DNA from: JACVRW01 sp963764665
GTDB taxonomy: Bacteria; Actinomycetota; Thermoleophilia; Solirubrobacterales; Thermoleophilaceae
Direction: 5' to 3'
Length of the DNA stretch: 64,000 nt
Assembly (NCBI GenBank): GCA_963764665.1
Contig: CAVXTL010000017.1
Coordinates: 66,971-130,970, forward strand
A program made the position numbers and the translations under genes. Shown here piece by piece: positions 15,307-23,903 of the stretch. The notes under the pieces are model-generated. The model was given only the letters and a program-made list of their open reading frames with translations, searched no databases and was not told where the DNA came from. Each line of letters begins with the position of its first letter. The stretch's first letter is position 1.

Positions 15307-17265
15307 GTGCAGGAACCTCAGCCTCTCGAGATCAGCGGCAGGGCCCGCAGGGCCCTCGACGCGATCTGCGACACGTTCGTGCCGGGTGAGGACGGGCTGC
15401 CGTCGGCCACGGATCGTGGCGTGCCGGAGGCCATGCTGGTGGCGGTGGGCAGCAGCCCCAGCAAGGCGGAGCGCGACGGGTTCGCCGGACTGCTCGACGC
15501 CTGGGACACGGAGCTCGCCGGCACCGAGCAGAGCCCGTTCTCGTCAGGCTCCCAGGCAGAGCGCGAGCGCACGCTGCTCGGCTGGGCGGACTCGCAGGAG
15601 GTGGGTGCGCGCGCCGGCTTCCAGGCGCTCCGCAAGGGCATCCTGCTGAGCTACTACAGCCTGCCGCACCTGGGCGAGGGGCCCAACCCGGTGGACGAGG
15701 CACTCGGCTATCCGGGGCCGCTCGGCCCGCCCGAGAACCCGCCCCCCAAGACGATCGTGCCGGTCGAGGTGACCGCGGACACGGAGCTCGAATGCGACGT
15801 GGTGGTGGTGGGGTCGGGCGCGGGCGGAGGAACCGCCGCGGGCGTCCTGGCCGCGGCCGGCCTGGACGTGGTGGTGCTCGAGGCCGGCGGCTACTACAGC
15901 GAGGAGGACTTCGACGGCGCGGAGCTCGCGGGGTACGCGCGGCTCTACCTGAACGGCGGCGGCATCGCCACCGAGAACCAGAGCATCGGCCTGCTGGCCG
16001 GCTCGTGCCTCGGCGGCGGCACGGTCGTGAACTACACCTGGTGCTTCCGCCCGCCCGACCACGTGCGCGAGGACTGGAAGCGCGACTTCGGGCTCTCCGA
16101 CTGGGCCGGCCAGGACTTCGACGACAGCCTCGACGCGGTCTGGGAGCGGATCGGCATCAGCTCCGAGAGCAGCATCCCGTCGGAGCGCGACCACGCGATG
16201 CGCAAAGGGCTGGACGAGCTCGGGTGGCACTCCGAGGTGATGCAGCGCAACTGCAAGGGCTGCAAGGAGGAGGTCTGCCGCCTCTGCCACTACGGCTGCC
16301 AGATCGGCGCCAAGCAGTCCACGATGAAGACCTGGCTCCAGGACGCCTACGACAACGGAGCGCGCATCCTGGTGAACACCCCGGTGGACAGCCTCCTCGT
16401 GGAGGACGGCAGGGCCGCCGGTGTGAAGGCGCGTACCCTCGACGGCCACGAGGTGACCGTGCGGGCTCGTGCGGTGGCGCTTGGCGCCGGCGGGATCCAC
16501 ACCCCGGCGATCATGCTGCGCTCCGGGCTCGACGGCCCCGCGGTGGGCAAGAACCTGTTGCTCCACCCCGTGCACATCACGTGGGGGATCTTCGAGGAGG
16601 AGGTGCGGCCCTGGGAGGGCACGCTCGGCGCGACCTTCTCGGACGAGCTGCTCCAGATGAACGGGGGCTACGGGATCAAGTACGAGCAGGCCGCCAACCC
16701 GCCCAGCTTGCTCGCCGTGTTCGCCCCCTGGCGAGGCGCACGCGAGAACGCGGAGCTGATGCAGTCGCTGCGCTACACGGCCGGATACGGCGCGGTCCAG
16801 CGCGCGCGCGACGGCGGTGAGATCGTGCTGAACGACGAGGGCCTGCCGGTGGCGCGCTGGGCGCTTTCGGAGTTCGACCGCGACGTGATGAGGACGGGCC
16901 TCGACGGGGCCGCGCAGATCCTCGAGGCCGGCGGCGCGCGCAGGGTCTACTCCTCGCACGCCGGCTGGGTGTCGTACGAGCCGGGCAGGGACGGCGGACG
17001 CGAGTCGATGCTCGCGGCGGCCGACTCCTGCGGCTGGGACGCCGCTCAGGTCACGCTCGGCGCCTTCCACATCATGGGCTCCGCCCGGATGGGAAGCTCG
17101 CGCGAGGACTCCGTCTGCGACTCCGACGGCGAGGCGTGGGACACGAAGGGTCTCTACGTGGTGGACGGCGCGGTGCTGCCCACCGGACTGGGGGTAAATC
17201 CGATGGTCACGATCGAGGCGGCGGCACACAAGATCGCGCGCGGCATTGCTGCGGAGCTCGCGTGA
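15307..17265 (+). CDS. GMC-family FAD oxidoreductase with Cys-rich loop
   Basis: A 652-residue flavoprotein. About residues 5–120 form a helical region similar to gluconate 2-dehydrogenase subunit 3 (LDAICDTFVPGEDG). FAD-binding VVVVGSGAGGGTAAGVLAAA starts near 165, with VVLEAGGYY and SCLGGGTVVNYTWCFRPP following. The GMC C-terminus has AFHIMGSARMG and LYVVDGAVLPTGLGVNPMVT with the catalytic His region. A loop at Cys316, 319, 324, 327 and 331 (NCKGCKEEVCRLCHYGC) is denser in cysteine than usual and could hold a metal or disulfides. GTG at 15307 follows AAGGAGG at 15295–15301. It resembles long-chain alcohol oxidases; here it may oxidise a benzylic or side-chain alcohol. Confidence 0.85.
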   Translation: MQEPQPLEISGRARRALDAICDTFVPGEDGLPSATDRGVPEAMLVAVGSSPSKAERDGFAGLLDAWDTELAGTEQSPFSSGSQAERERTLLGWADSQEVGARAGFQALRKGILLSYYSLPHLGEGPNPVDEALGYPGPLGPPENPPPKTIVPVEVTADTELECDVVVVGSGAGGGTAAGVLAAAGLDVVVLEAGGYYSEEDFDGAELAGYARLYLNGGGIATENQSIGLLAGSCLGGGTVVNYTWCFRPPDHVREDWKRDFGLSDWAGQDFDDSLDAVWERIGISSESSIPSERDHAMRKGLDELGWHSEVMQRNCKGCKEEVCRLCHYGCQIGAKQSTMKTWLQDAYDNGARILVNTPVDSLLVEDGRAAGVKARTLDGHEVTVRARAVALGAGGIHTPAIMLRSGLDGPAVGKNLLLHPVHITWGIFEEEVRPWEGTLGATFSDELLQMNGGYGIKYEQAANPPSLLAVFAPWRGARENAELMQSLRYTAGYGAVQRARDGGEIVLNDEGLPVARWALSEFDRDVMRTGLDGAAQILEAGGARRVYSSHAGWVSYEPGRDGGRESMLAAADSCGWDAAQVTLGAFHIMGSARMGSSREDSVCDSDGEAWDTKGLYVVDGAVLPTGLGVNPMVTIEAAAHKIARGIAAELA

Positions 17266-19082
17266 TGCCCGACTTCCCGCACCCACTGTCAGTGGAGACT
17301 CCCGACGGCTGCGAGGGCTGGGAGGAGATGTACCCCTACTGGGCGCTGTTCGACGAGCGCCGCAAGGAGTCGGACGAGAACCGGCTCTGGTTTTGGAACT
17401 CCCAGCACTTCCCGTTCCCCATGCCGGCCTTCGACATGGTGGAGGTGGACCACCCCTACTACACGCTCGGCGGCTGGCAGAACCGGGCGTTCGCGGTGCC
17501 GCCCGCGATGGGCGTGGACTACCGCGTGGTCAACGGCTACGTGTACATCTCGCCCAACCCGGTCACCGACCCGGACAAGATGGCCGAGCGCGCCCAGTAC
17601 TTCGAGAAGCGCGCCGGCCACTACTTCCAGAACTGGGACGAGCTGTACGCGGGCTGGCGCGAGAAGATGGAGTCGCTGAACCGCGAGGTCGAGGCGATCC
17701 CCGTGCCCGACCTGCCCGAGTACGAGCCGGACGAGGTCGTGTTCGGCGAGCAGAACCTCAGCAACATCGACCTACTGCGGGCCTACTCGCACACGCTCCG
17801 CTGCGCGGAGATGATGTGGCAGTACCACTTCGAGTTCCTGCTGCTCGGCTACGGCGCCTACCTCACGTTCGCCGAGTTCCTGCGGAACGCGCTGCCCGAC
17901 ATCCCCGAGCAGCACATTTCGCAGATGGTGGCCGGCGTGGACGTGGTGCTGTTCCGCGCCGACACCGAGCTGCGCCGCCTGGCGCACCTGGCGATCGACA
18001 CGGGCGTGGACGGCGCGTTCGTGGAGGGCCGCACGCCCGGCGAGATCGACACGGCGCTGTCCGAGTCGGACGAGGGCCGCAGCTGGCTCGCCGAGCTCGA
18101 GAAGATCAAGGACCCCTGGTTCAACATGGGCACCGGCGACGGGCTCTACCACTACTACGGCAGCTGGCACGACGACCCGCAGATCCCATACGCGTCGCTC
18201 GTCGGGCACGTGGCGGCGCTCAAGGACGGCAAGGACATCGAGCGCCCCACCGAGGAGCTCGCGAAGGAGCGCGACCGGCTGGCCGAGGAGTACGGGGCGC
18301 TGCTGCCCGAGGACGCCCGCCCGGCGTTCCAGGAGCTGCTCGGGCTCTCGCGCACGGTCTTCCCGTACGTCGAGGAGCACAAGTTCTACTGCGACTACTG
18401 GTTCCAGTCGCGCTTCTTCAACAAGGTGCGCGAGTTCGGCGCCCTGTTGGCGGAGCACGAGTTCCTGGGGGAGGCAGAGGACGTTTTCCAGCTCTCGCGC
18501 CACGAGGTGATGGAGGCGCTCGAGGAGCTGTCGCTCACGTGGTCCACGGGCGGGCAGGCGCTCGGTCCGCACCACTGGCCGCCGATCGTGGCGCGGCGCA
18601 AGGAGCTGCTCGACAAGCTCGACAAGTGGACGCCGCCGCCCGCGCTCGGGCGGATGCCGGAGGCGGTGAACGACCCGATCGTGGTGATGCTCTGGGGCAT
18701 CACGCCGGAGCGCCTCCAGCAGTGGGCGCAGTCCGACGACGGGTCCAGCGAGCTCAACGGCGCGGCGGCGTCGCCCGGGCAGATCGAGGGGCCGGCACGG
18801 GTGGTTCGCGGCCTCGGCGACCTCGACACGGTGCGCGCGGGAGAGATCCTCGTGTGCACGATCACCTCCCCGGCCTGGGCGCCGATCTTCTCGAAGATCG
18901 CCGCGACCGTGACGGACATCGGCGGGATCATGTCCCACGCCGCGATCGTCTCGCGCGAGTACGGGCTGCCGGCGGTGGTGGGCACCGGCACGGCAACGGC
19001 GCGGATCAAGACAGGCCAGCGGCTGCGGGTGGACGGCTCCACCGGGCTCGTGAGCATCCTCGACGGCGACGGCGGGTCGTGA
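17265..19082 (+). CDS. PEP-synthase-like phosphotransferase, phosphohistidine subunit (phenylphosphate synthase/HpeH-I type)
   Basis: A 605-residue protein ending in a PEP-utilising mobile (phosphohistidine) domain. GGIMSHAAIVSRE places the carrier histidine at about 558, with EILVCTITSPAWAPIFSKIA before it and YGLPAVVGTGTATARIKTGQ after. The N-terminal 450 residues are aromatic-rich and should bind the acceptor. The ATP-grasp part is a separate protein encoded by the next gene, as in phenylphosphate synthase and the kinase of the Hpe/Acv acetovanillone pathways. It would transfer a phosphoryl group from ATP via the histidine to a phenolic hydroxyl. ATG at 17265 overlaps the previous stop (TGATG); an in-frame GTG lies 3 bp earlier. 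A biotin carrier and carboxyltransferase follow, favouring a hydroxyacetophenone over phenol as substrate. Confidence 0.82.
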   Translation: MPDFPHPLSVETPDGCEGWEEMYPYWALFDERRKESDENRLWFWNSQHFPFPMPAFDMVEVDHPYYTLGGWQNRAFAVPPAMGVDYRVVNGYVYISPNPVTDPDKMAERAQYFEKRAGHYFQNWDELYAGWREKMESLNREVEAIPVPDLPEYEPDEVVFGEQNLSNIDLLRAYSHTLRCAEMMWQYHFEFLLLGYGAYLTFAEFLRNALPDIPEQHISQMVAGVDVVLFRADTELRRLAHLAIDTGVDGAFVEGRTPGEIDTALSESDEGRSWLAELEKIKDPWFNMGTGDGLYHYYGSWHDDPQIPYASLVGHVAALKDGKDIERPTEELAKERDRLAEEYGALLPEDARPAFQELLGLSRTVFPYVEEHKFYCDYWFQSRFFNKVREFGALLAEHEFLGEAEDVFQLSRHEVMEALEELSLTWSTGGQALGPHHWPPIVARRKELLDKLDKWTPPPALGRMPEAVNDPIVVMLWGITPERLQQWAQSDDGSSELNGAAASPGQIEGPARVVRGLGDLDTVRAGEILVCTITSPAWAPIFSKIAATVTDIGGIMSHAAIVSREYGLPAVVGTGTATARIKTGQRLRVDGSTGLVSILDGDGGS

Positions 19083-19990
19083 CCGGGGCGGGCGCGCAGA
19101 ACACCCGCCCGCTCACCGATCTTCGCCGTGCCGACGAGCCGCTGTTCGGCGGCAAGAGCGCGTCGCTCGGTGAGCTGCTCGGCGCGGGGGTGCCGGTGCC
19201 CGCGGGGTTCGCGGTGGCCAGCGCGGCCGATTCCCCGGAGCTGCTGGCCGAGATCGCGGCCGCATACGAAGCGCTGGGGGACGACCCGGCGGTGGCGGTA
19301 CGCTCCAGCGCCATCGGCGAGGACAGCGCCGACGCCACCTTCGCCGGCCAGCACGACACCTATCTGTGGGTCCGCGGCGCCGAGGCCGTCTGTGCCGCGG
19401 TGCGCGACTGCTGGGCGAGCCTCGAGAACCCCGAGGCGGTGGCCTACCGGGAGCGCGTGGGGGCCGACGGGCCGCCCGCCATGGGCGTGACGGTCCAGCT
19501 GATGGTCGACGCGCTCGTGTCCGGCGTGATGTTCACCTGCAACCCGGTGAGCGGGGACCCGAGCACGGTCGCGGTCAACGCCAGCTGGGGGCTCGGCAGC
19601 GCGGTGGTGGCCGGCGAGGTCACGCCCGACGAGTACCGGGTCAACAAGGTCACCGGCGAGGTCACCGTGCGCACGATCGGGCCGAAGGAGGTCGAGGACG
19701 TGCCGCATCCCGACGGCGCCGGCACCACCCGCCTCGACGTGCCCGCCGAGCGGCGCGAGGCCGCCTGCCTCGACGACGCTGCGCTGGCCTCGCTCGTGGA
19801 CGCGGGCAAGCGGATCGAGCGCCACTTCGGCTCGCACCAGGACATCGAGTGGGCGCTCGCGCGCGACGGCGGCGAGCTGTTCGTGCTCCAGTCGCGCCCG
19901 GTCACGGTGCGGCCGCAGACGGAGACCCCGGCCCCGCAGTCGGCGCTGTCGCTCGTGATGAAGACCTTCGGCGCGGGCAGGGACACCTGA
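19079..19990 (+). CDS. PEP-synthase-like ATP-binding subunit of the phenol kinase
   Basis: A 303-residue PPDK/PEP-synthase N-terminal ATP-grasp domain standing alone. It shows FGGKSASLGELLGAGVPVPA, the nucleotide-binding VAVRSSAIGEDSADATFAGQ, VSGVMFTCNPVSGDPSTVAV and the C-terminal DIEWALARDGGELFVLQSRP. These are the normal ATP and Mg contacts of this domain. Its GTG overlaps the stop of the phosphohistidine subunit (GTGA), so both subunits are made together. It should phosphorylate the histidine of its partner. The length is close to the small (B) subunit of phenylphosphate synthase. Confidence 0.83.
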   Translation: MTGAGAQNTRPLTDLRRADEPLFGGKSASLGELLGAGVPVPAGFAVASAADSPELLAEIAAAYEALGDDPAVAVRSSAIGEDSADATFAGQHDTYLWVRGAEAVCAAVRDCWASLENPEAVAYRERVGADGPPAMGVTVQLMVDALVSGVMFTCNPVSGDPSTVAVNASWGLGSAVVAGEVTPDEYRVNKVTGEVTVRTIGPKEVEDVPHPDGAGTTRLDVPAERREAACLDDAALASLVDAGKRIERHFGSHQDIEWALARDGGELFVLQSRPVTVRPQTETPAPQSALSLVMKTFGAGRDT

Positions 19991-20403
19991 TGGCGCTCAC
20001 GGAGGCCGACGTGCGCGAGATCCTGCGGCTGATCGACGAGTCCGAGCTCGACGAGCTGCGCATCGAGACGGACGAGTTCAAGCTGCACGTGGTGCGGGGC
20101 GGGGCGGCCGCGGAGGTGACTTCCGAGGAGCCGGCCGCGCCGGCCGCGCGGCCGTCCGGAGGGCCTTCCAAGACCATCGACGCCCCGATGCCGGGCACCT
20201 TCTACCGCGCCGAGGGACCCGGCCGGGCGCCGTTCGTGGACATCGGCGCCCGCGTGGAGCCGAACACCGTGGTCTGCATCATCGAGATCATGAAGATGAT
20301 GAACTCGGTGCCCGCGGGGGTGTCGGGCACCATCGTCGAGATCTGCGTCGACGACGCCCAGCTGGTTGGGGACGGCGAGGCGCTGTTCAGGGTGGAGACG
20401 TGA
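19990..20403 (+). CDS. Biotin carboxyl carrier protein of a dedicated carboxylase
   Basis: A 137-residue AccB-like carrier. The N-terminal 40 residues (ADVREILRLIDESELDELRI) match the acetyl-CoA carboxylase BCCP leader. A Pro/Ala linker follows, then the biotinyl domain with APMPGTFYRAEGPGRAPFVD and IIEIMKMMNSV. The biotinylated lysine is Lys102. ATG at 19990 overlaps the kinase stop (TGATG). Its position between the kinase and a carboxyltransferase indicates a dedicated biotin-dependent carboxylase, as in the HpeCBA-type enzyme. No biotin carboxylase subunit gene is present nearby. Confidence 0.87.
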   Translation: MALTEADVREILRLIDESELDELRIETDEFKLHVVRGGAAAEVTSEEPAAPAARPSGGPSKTIDAPMPGTFYRAEGPGRAPFVDIGARVEPNTVVCIIEIMKMMNSVPAGVSGTIVEICVDDAQLVGDGEALFRVET

Positions 20404-20406
20404 GCC

Positions 20407-21873
20407 GTGGGTGAAACGGTCGAGATCGTCGATACCACCACCCGCGACGGCAACCAGAGCCTCTGGGGCGCCACCGGCCTCACCACGCCCGACGTGACGG
20501 CGATCGCCCCGGTGATGGACCGCGTGGGCTTCCGGGCGCTCGACTTCACCTCGAGCACGCACATGGCGGTGTCGGTGCGCTTCCACCGCGAGGACCCGTG
20601 GGAGCGGATCCGGCTGGTCAGCGCCGCGATGCCGGACACGCCGCTCAACTTCATCACCACCGGCATGCGCTTCATCTCGTGGGTGCCCGCGGGCGAGGAC
20701 GTGATCCGGCTGTCGTTCCGGCTCGTGGCCCGCAACGGGATCCGCCGCGTGCAGATCGCCGAGCCCTCGAACGATCCCGACTCGCTGATCCGGCTGGCGC
20801 GGATGGCGCGCGAGGAGGGGATCGAGGAGGTGGTGGTGGGGCTCACCTACTCGATCAGCCCCGCCCACACGCACGACTACTACGCCGAGCGCGCCGCGGC
20901 GGTGGCGGCCTCGGCCGACATCGACCGCCTGTACCTCAAGGACCCGGGCGGCCTCCTCACCGTCGACGCGGTGCGCGAGCTGGCGCCCAAGTTCGTCGCG
21001 GCGTTCGCGCCGCGGCCGGTGGAGCTGCACAGCCACTGCACGATCGGGCTCGGGCCGATGGCGTACATGGAGGGGCTCCGCGCAGGCGTCCGGACGCTGC
21101 ACACGGCCGTGGAGCCGGTGGCCAACGGCACCTCCAACCCGCCGGCCGAGACCACGCTCGCCAACCTGGAGGCCGAGGGGTTCTCGCACGATCTCGACCT
21201 CGAGGCGCTGGCGGCGGTGTCCGAGCACTTCCGGGCGCTCGCGCTCGACCGCGGGCTGCCGCTGGGCGCCCCGGCCGGGTACGACGCCGCCTACTACCGC
21301 CACCAGATGCCGGGCGGCATGGTCACCACCACGCGCCGGCAGCTCGAGGAGATGGGCCGGGCCGACCTGTTCGACGCCGCCGTCGAGGAGGTCACGCGCG
21401 TGCGCGCGGAGATGGGCTACCCGATCATGGTCACGCCGGTGTCGCAGTTCGTGGTCACGCAGGCGGTGGCCAACGTGCTGTCGGGCAAGCGCTGGTCGAG
21501 CGTGTCGGACGAGACGGTGCGCTACTTCCTCGGCCACTTCTACGAGCCCGCCGCGCCGGTGGACCCCGAGGTGGCCGACAGGGTGCTCTCGCTCCCGCGC
21601 GCCGCAGAGCTGCGCGACCTGGAGCCGATCAGCCTGGAGGGCGCGCGCTCGCGCTTCGGGGAGCGCATCTCCGAGGAGGAGCTGCTGCTGCGGCTGACGA
21701 TGCCGGCCGAGCAGGTGGACGCGATGGTCAGCGGCTCGGACCCGGCGCCGCCGCTGGCGCGGCCCGGCCGCGATCCGCTGGTGCGGCTGCTGGCCGAGCT
21801 GGCCAAGCGCGACGTGGGCTACGTCCGCGTCGAGAAGGGCGACGACCTGGTGGTGTGGCGCCGTGCGGCTTGA
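20407..21873 (+). CDS. Biotin-dependent carboxyltransferase (OadA/PycB-like, HMGL TIM barrel)
   Basis: A 488-residue carboxyltransferase of the oxaloacetate decarboxylase alpha/transcarboxylase 5S/pyruvate carboxylase family. TTTRDGNQSLWG opens the HMGL barrel. The carbamylated lysine is expected at Lys178 in YLKDPGG, and metal histidines at 208 and 210 in VELHSHCTIGLG. EPVANGTSNPPAETTL and the C-terminal PYC/OADA region (PVSQFVVTQAVANVLSGKRW) follow. It would take CO2 from biotin on the preceding carrier and add it to a ketone methyl group. In the Hpe pathway the equivalent step carboxylates 4-phospho-acetovanillone. The kinase-BCCP-carboxyltransferase-phosphatase order is the main evidence for that substrate class. 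GTG at 20407 is the likely start. Confidence 0.84.
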   Translation: MGETVEIVDTTTRDGNQSLWGATGLTTPDVTAIAPVMDRVGFRALDFTSSTHMAVSVRFHREDPWERIRLVSAAMPDTPLNFITTGMRFISWVPAGEDVIRLSFRLVARNGIRRVQIAEPSNDPDSLIRLARMAREEGIEEVVVGLTYSISPAHTHDYYAERAAAVAASADIDRLYLKDPGGLLTVDAVRELAPKFVAAFAPRPVELHSHCTIGLGPMAYMEGLRAGVRTLHTAVEPVANGTSNPPAETTLANLEAEGFSHDLDLEALAAVSEHFRALALDRGLPLGAPAGYDAAYYRHQMPGGMVTTTRRQLEEMGRADLFDAAVEEVTRVRAEMGYPIMVTPVSQFVVTQAVANVLSGKRWSSVSDETVRYFLGHFYEPAAPVDPEVADRVLSLPRAAELRDLEPISLEGARSRFGERISEEELLLRLTMPAEQVDAMVSGSDPAPPLARPGRDPLVRLLAELAKRDVGYVRVEKGDDLVVWRRAA

Positions 21874-22667
21874 CGACGTGCGCGGGTTCGTGTTCGACGT
21901 GGACGGCTCGCTCGTGCACCGCGGCCCGGACTTCCGGGCGGAGCCGCTGCCCGGCGCCGTCAAGGTGCTGGAGGCGATTCGCGCATCAGGCCGGCCGCTC
22001 GTGCTGTTCACCAACGGCAGCCACATGGGACCGGAGGGGTTCGCCGAGGGCCTGACGCGCGACGGGCTGCCGGTGAGCGCCCGGGAGCTGCTCACGCCGG
22101 TGTGCAGCGCCCTCTCGTACCTCCGGCGCCGGCACGCCGGCGAGCGCGTGATGGTGTTCGGCTCCGAGGCCACGCGCGAGCGGATGGCCGCGCGCGGGTG
22201 TCCCGTTGACGGAGGGCGACGACGCGCAGGTGATCTTCGTCGCGCACGTCGAGCAGGTGGACCTCGACGCGATGGAGGCGGCGGCCCGCGCGGTGATGCT
22301 CGGCGCGCGCCTGCTCACGGCCAACTACCTGCGCGGCTTCTGGGGCTCGAACGGCGTGATCTTCAGCCGCGGTGCGATGGTCACGGCCGGGATCTCGAAG
22401 GTCACCGGCGCGCGACCGGTGGTGGTGGGCAAGCCGTCGCGCATCGCGGTCGACGAGGTCAGCTCCCGGCTGGGCGCGCCGTCGGAGAAGCTCCTGGTGG
22501 TGGGCGACGACATCAACATGGACATCGCCCTCGGCCACCTGGGCGGCTCGCGCACGATCCTGGTGCGGAGCGGGATGAGCGGCTCGGTGGACATCGCGGG
22601 GGTGCCCGAGCGCCAGCGACCGGACGAGATCGTGGACGGGGTGGAGGAGCTGCTGCCGTGGCTGTGA
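21863..22667 (+). CDS. HAD-IIA (NagD-like) phosphatase, one frameshift
   Basis: A phosphatase of about 267 residues in two frames. The first frame has the catalytic motif FVFDVDGSLVHRG (nucleophile Asp in DVDG) and RPLVLFTNGSHMGPEGFAEG. The second has PVVVGKPSRIAVDEVSSRLG and VVGDDINMDIALGHLGGSRT (motif IV). A single extra base near 22197–22203 separates them, and 805 bp equals 3n+1. The GTG start overlaps the carboxyltransferase gene by 11 bp, so it belongs to the same operon. It is a good candidate for the step that removes the phosphate from the carboxylated intermediate, the role of the phosphatase in the Hpe pathway. The first residue after DVDG is Ser rather than Thr, which is tolerated in the family. 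Confidence 0.8.
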
Positions 22668-22672
22668 GGCGC

Positions 22673-23375
22673 TCAGGCGACCAGCCGGGCCGGCGTGAGG
22701 CCGGAGAGGCGCACGCACTCGCGCGTGAGGTGGGCCTGGTCGGCGTAGCCGAGGTCGGCGGCGGTGCGCGCCAGGTCGCCGTCGCCGTTGCGTGCGCGTG
22801 CGAGGAACCGCTGGAAGCGCAGCACGCGGTCGAGCGTCTTGGGGCCGTAGCCCACCGCGCCGTTGAACCGCCGCAGCAGCTGGCGCTCGCTGGTGCCGAG
22901 GGCGTCGCTCAGCTCGCCGATCCTCGTCCCCGGACGCCCAAGCCGGCTGACGGCAGCGAGCACGAGCGAGTCGGGCTCGGCTATGCGCCTCTGGACGGCC
23001 GCCTCCAGGAGCGCGCGGCGCGCGTCAGCGCTCGGCGCCTCGCCCAGCCGCTCGGCCGGCTCGGCGCCCCAGATCTCCTCGACCGGCACGCGGGCGTCGC
23101 GCAGCTCGCTGGCCGGAAGGCCGAGCACCTGTCCCGCGATGCCCGTGCGGAAGCGCAGGCCGACGATGGTCTCGCCGGGGTCCACCGGGCTGAGGAACGC
23201 GCGGCTGTCGGGGCCGGCCACGAAGAGGTCGCCGCCGCGCCAGACCAGGTCCACGCAGCCGTCGGGCAGCACGCGTGCGGCACCCGGGGCGCTCGGTCGG
23301 CACGATCGCGCGCTCCCAGGTGCAGGTCACGAAGTCCGCCAAGCGCCTGCTCGGGCCGAACTCGCGATAGGCCAT
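22673..23375 (-). CDS. AraC-family transcriptional regulator, one frameshift
   Basis: A regulator of about 234 residues. The N-terminus (YREFGPSRRLADFVTCTWER) is in one frame. The rest, from VLPDGCVDLVWRGGDLFVAG to the C-terminal AraC helix-turn-helix pair (ISGELS-type helix in IGELSDALGTSERQLLRRFN and TAADLGYADQAHLTRECVRL), is in another. One extra base in CCCGGGG near 23283–23289 explains the break; 703 bp is 3n+1. The architecture is a DUF6597-type N-terminal domain plus a C-terminal HTH. It is divergent from the VOC and acyl-CoA ligase genes at 23465–25851 and convergent with the phosphatase gene. It may control that divergent pair. Confidence 0.8.
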
Positions 23376-23464
23376 GCCCGGAGGCTACCCAGTGTCCGAA
23401 AAGTTCAAGAGCGAGGCCGATTTCGCGGGTTACGGTGCTCCTTCCATCGACGAAGGAGGCGGGT

Positions 23465-23893
23465 ATGGAGCAGCGGCTCAGCCTGATCACGCTGGGTGTG
23501 AACGACGTCGGGCGTGCGCGGACGTTCTACGAGGCGCTCGGCTGGCAGATGGACGGCGGAGTGGACAACGAGACCGACCACGTGGCGTTCTTCCAGGCGG
23601 GAGGGATGATCGTGGCGCTCTGGGACCGCGAGAAGCTCGCCGAGGACAGCACGGTGACCGACGGCGGCGGCTGGGGCGGGATGACCCTGGCGTACAACGT
23701 CAACTCCCCCGGCCAGGTGGACGCGGTGATCGAGGAGGCGCGCGCGGCGGGAGCCACGATCGGCCGGCCCGGCGCGGAGACGTTCTGGGGCGGCTACTCG
23801 GGCGTCTTCATCGACCCGGACGGGCACCCTTGGGAGGTCGCGCACAACCCGCACTGGACCGTGCACGAGGACGGCAGGACCACGCTCTCCTGA
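23465..23893 (+). CDS. VOC family protein
   Basis: A 142-residue VOC-fold protein: LSLITLGVNDVGRARTFYEA, VAFFQAGGMIVALWDREKL, and FWGGYSGVFIDPDGHPWEVA with the metal-type Glu. The ATG at 23465 has a strong GAAGGAGG upstream. Unlike dioxygenase members, it lacks an obvious first metal histidine at LITLGV, so it may be a binding protein or non-canonical. It lies 10 bp before the CoA ligase gene and diverges from the AraC regulator. The function is unknown. Confidence 0.75.
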   Translation: MEQRLSLITLGVNDVGRARTFYEALGWQMDGGVDNETDHVAFFQAGGMIVALWDREKLAEDSTVTDGGGWGGMTLAYNVNSPGQVDAVIEEARAAGATIGRPGAETFWGGYSGVFIDPDGHPWEVAHNPHWTVHEDGRTTLS

Positions 23894-23903
23894 GGCGACG
23901 CCC

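Noticed and set aside
17265..19990. Phenylphosphate synthase for phenol degradation
   Set aside because: The kinase split fits, but no phenylphosphate carboxylase (UbiD-like) genes are present and a biotin carboxylase system follows instead, so a hydroxyacetophenone substrate is preferred.
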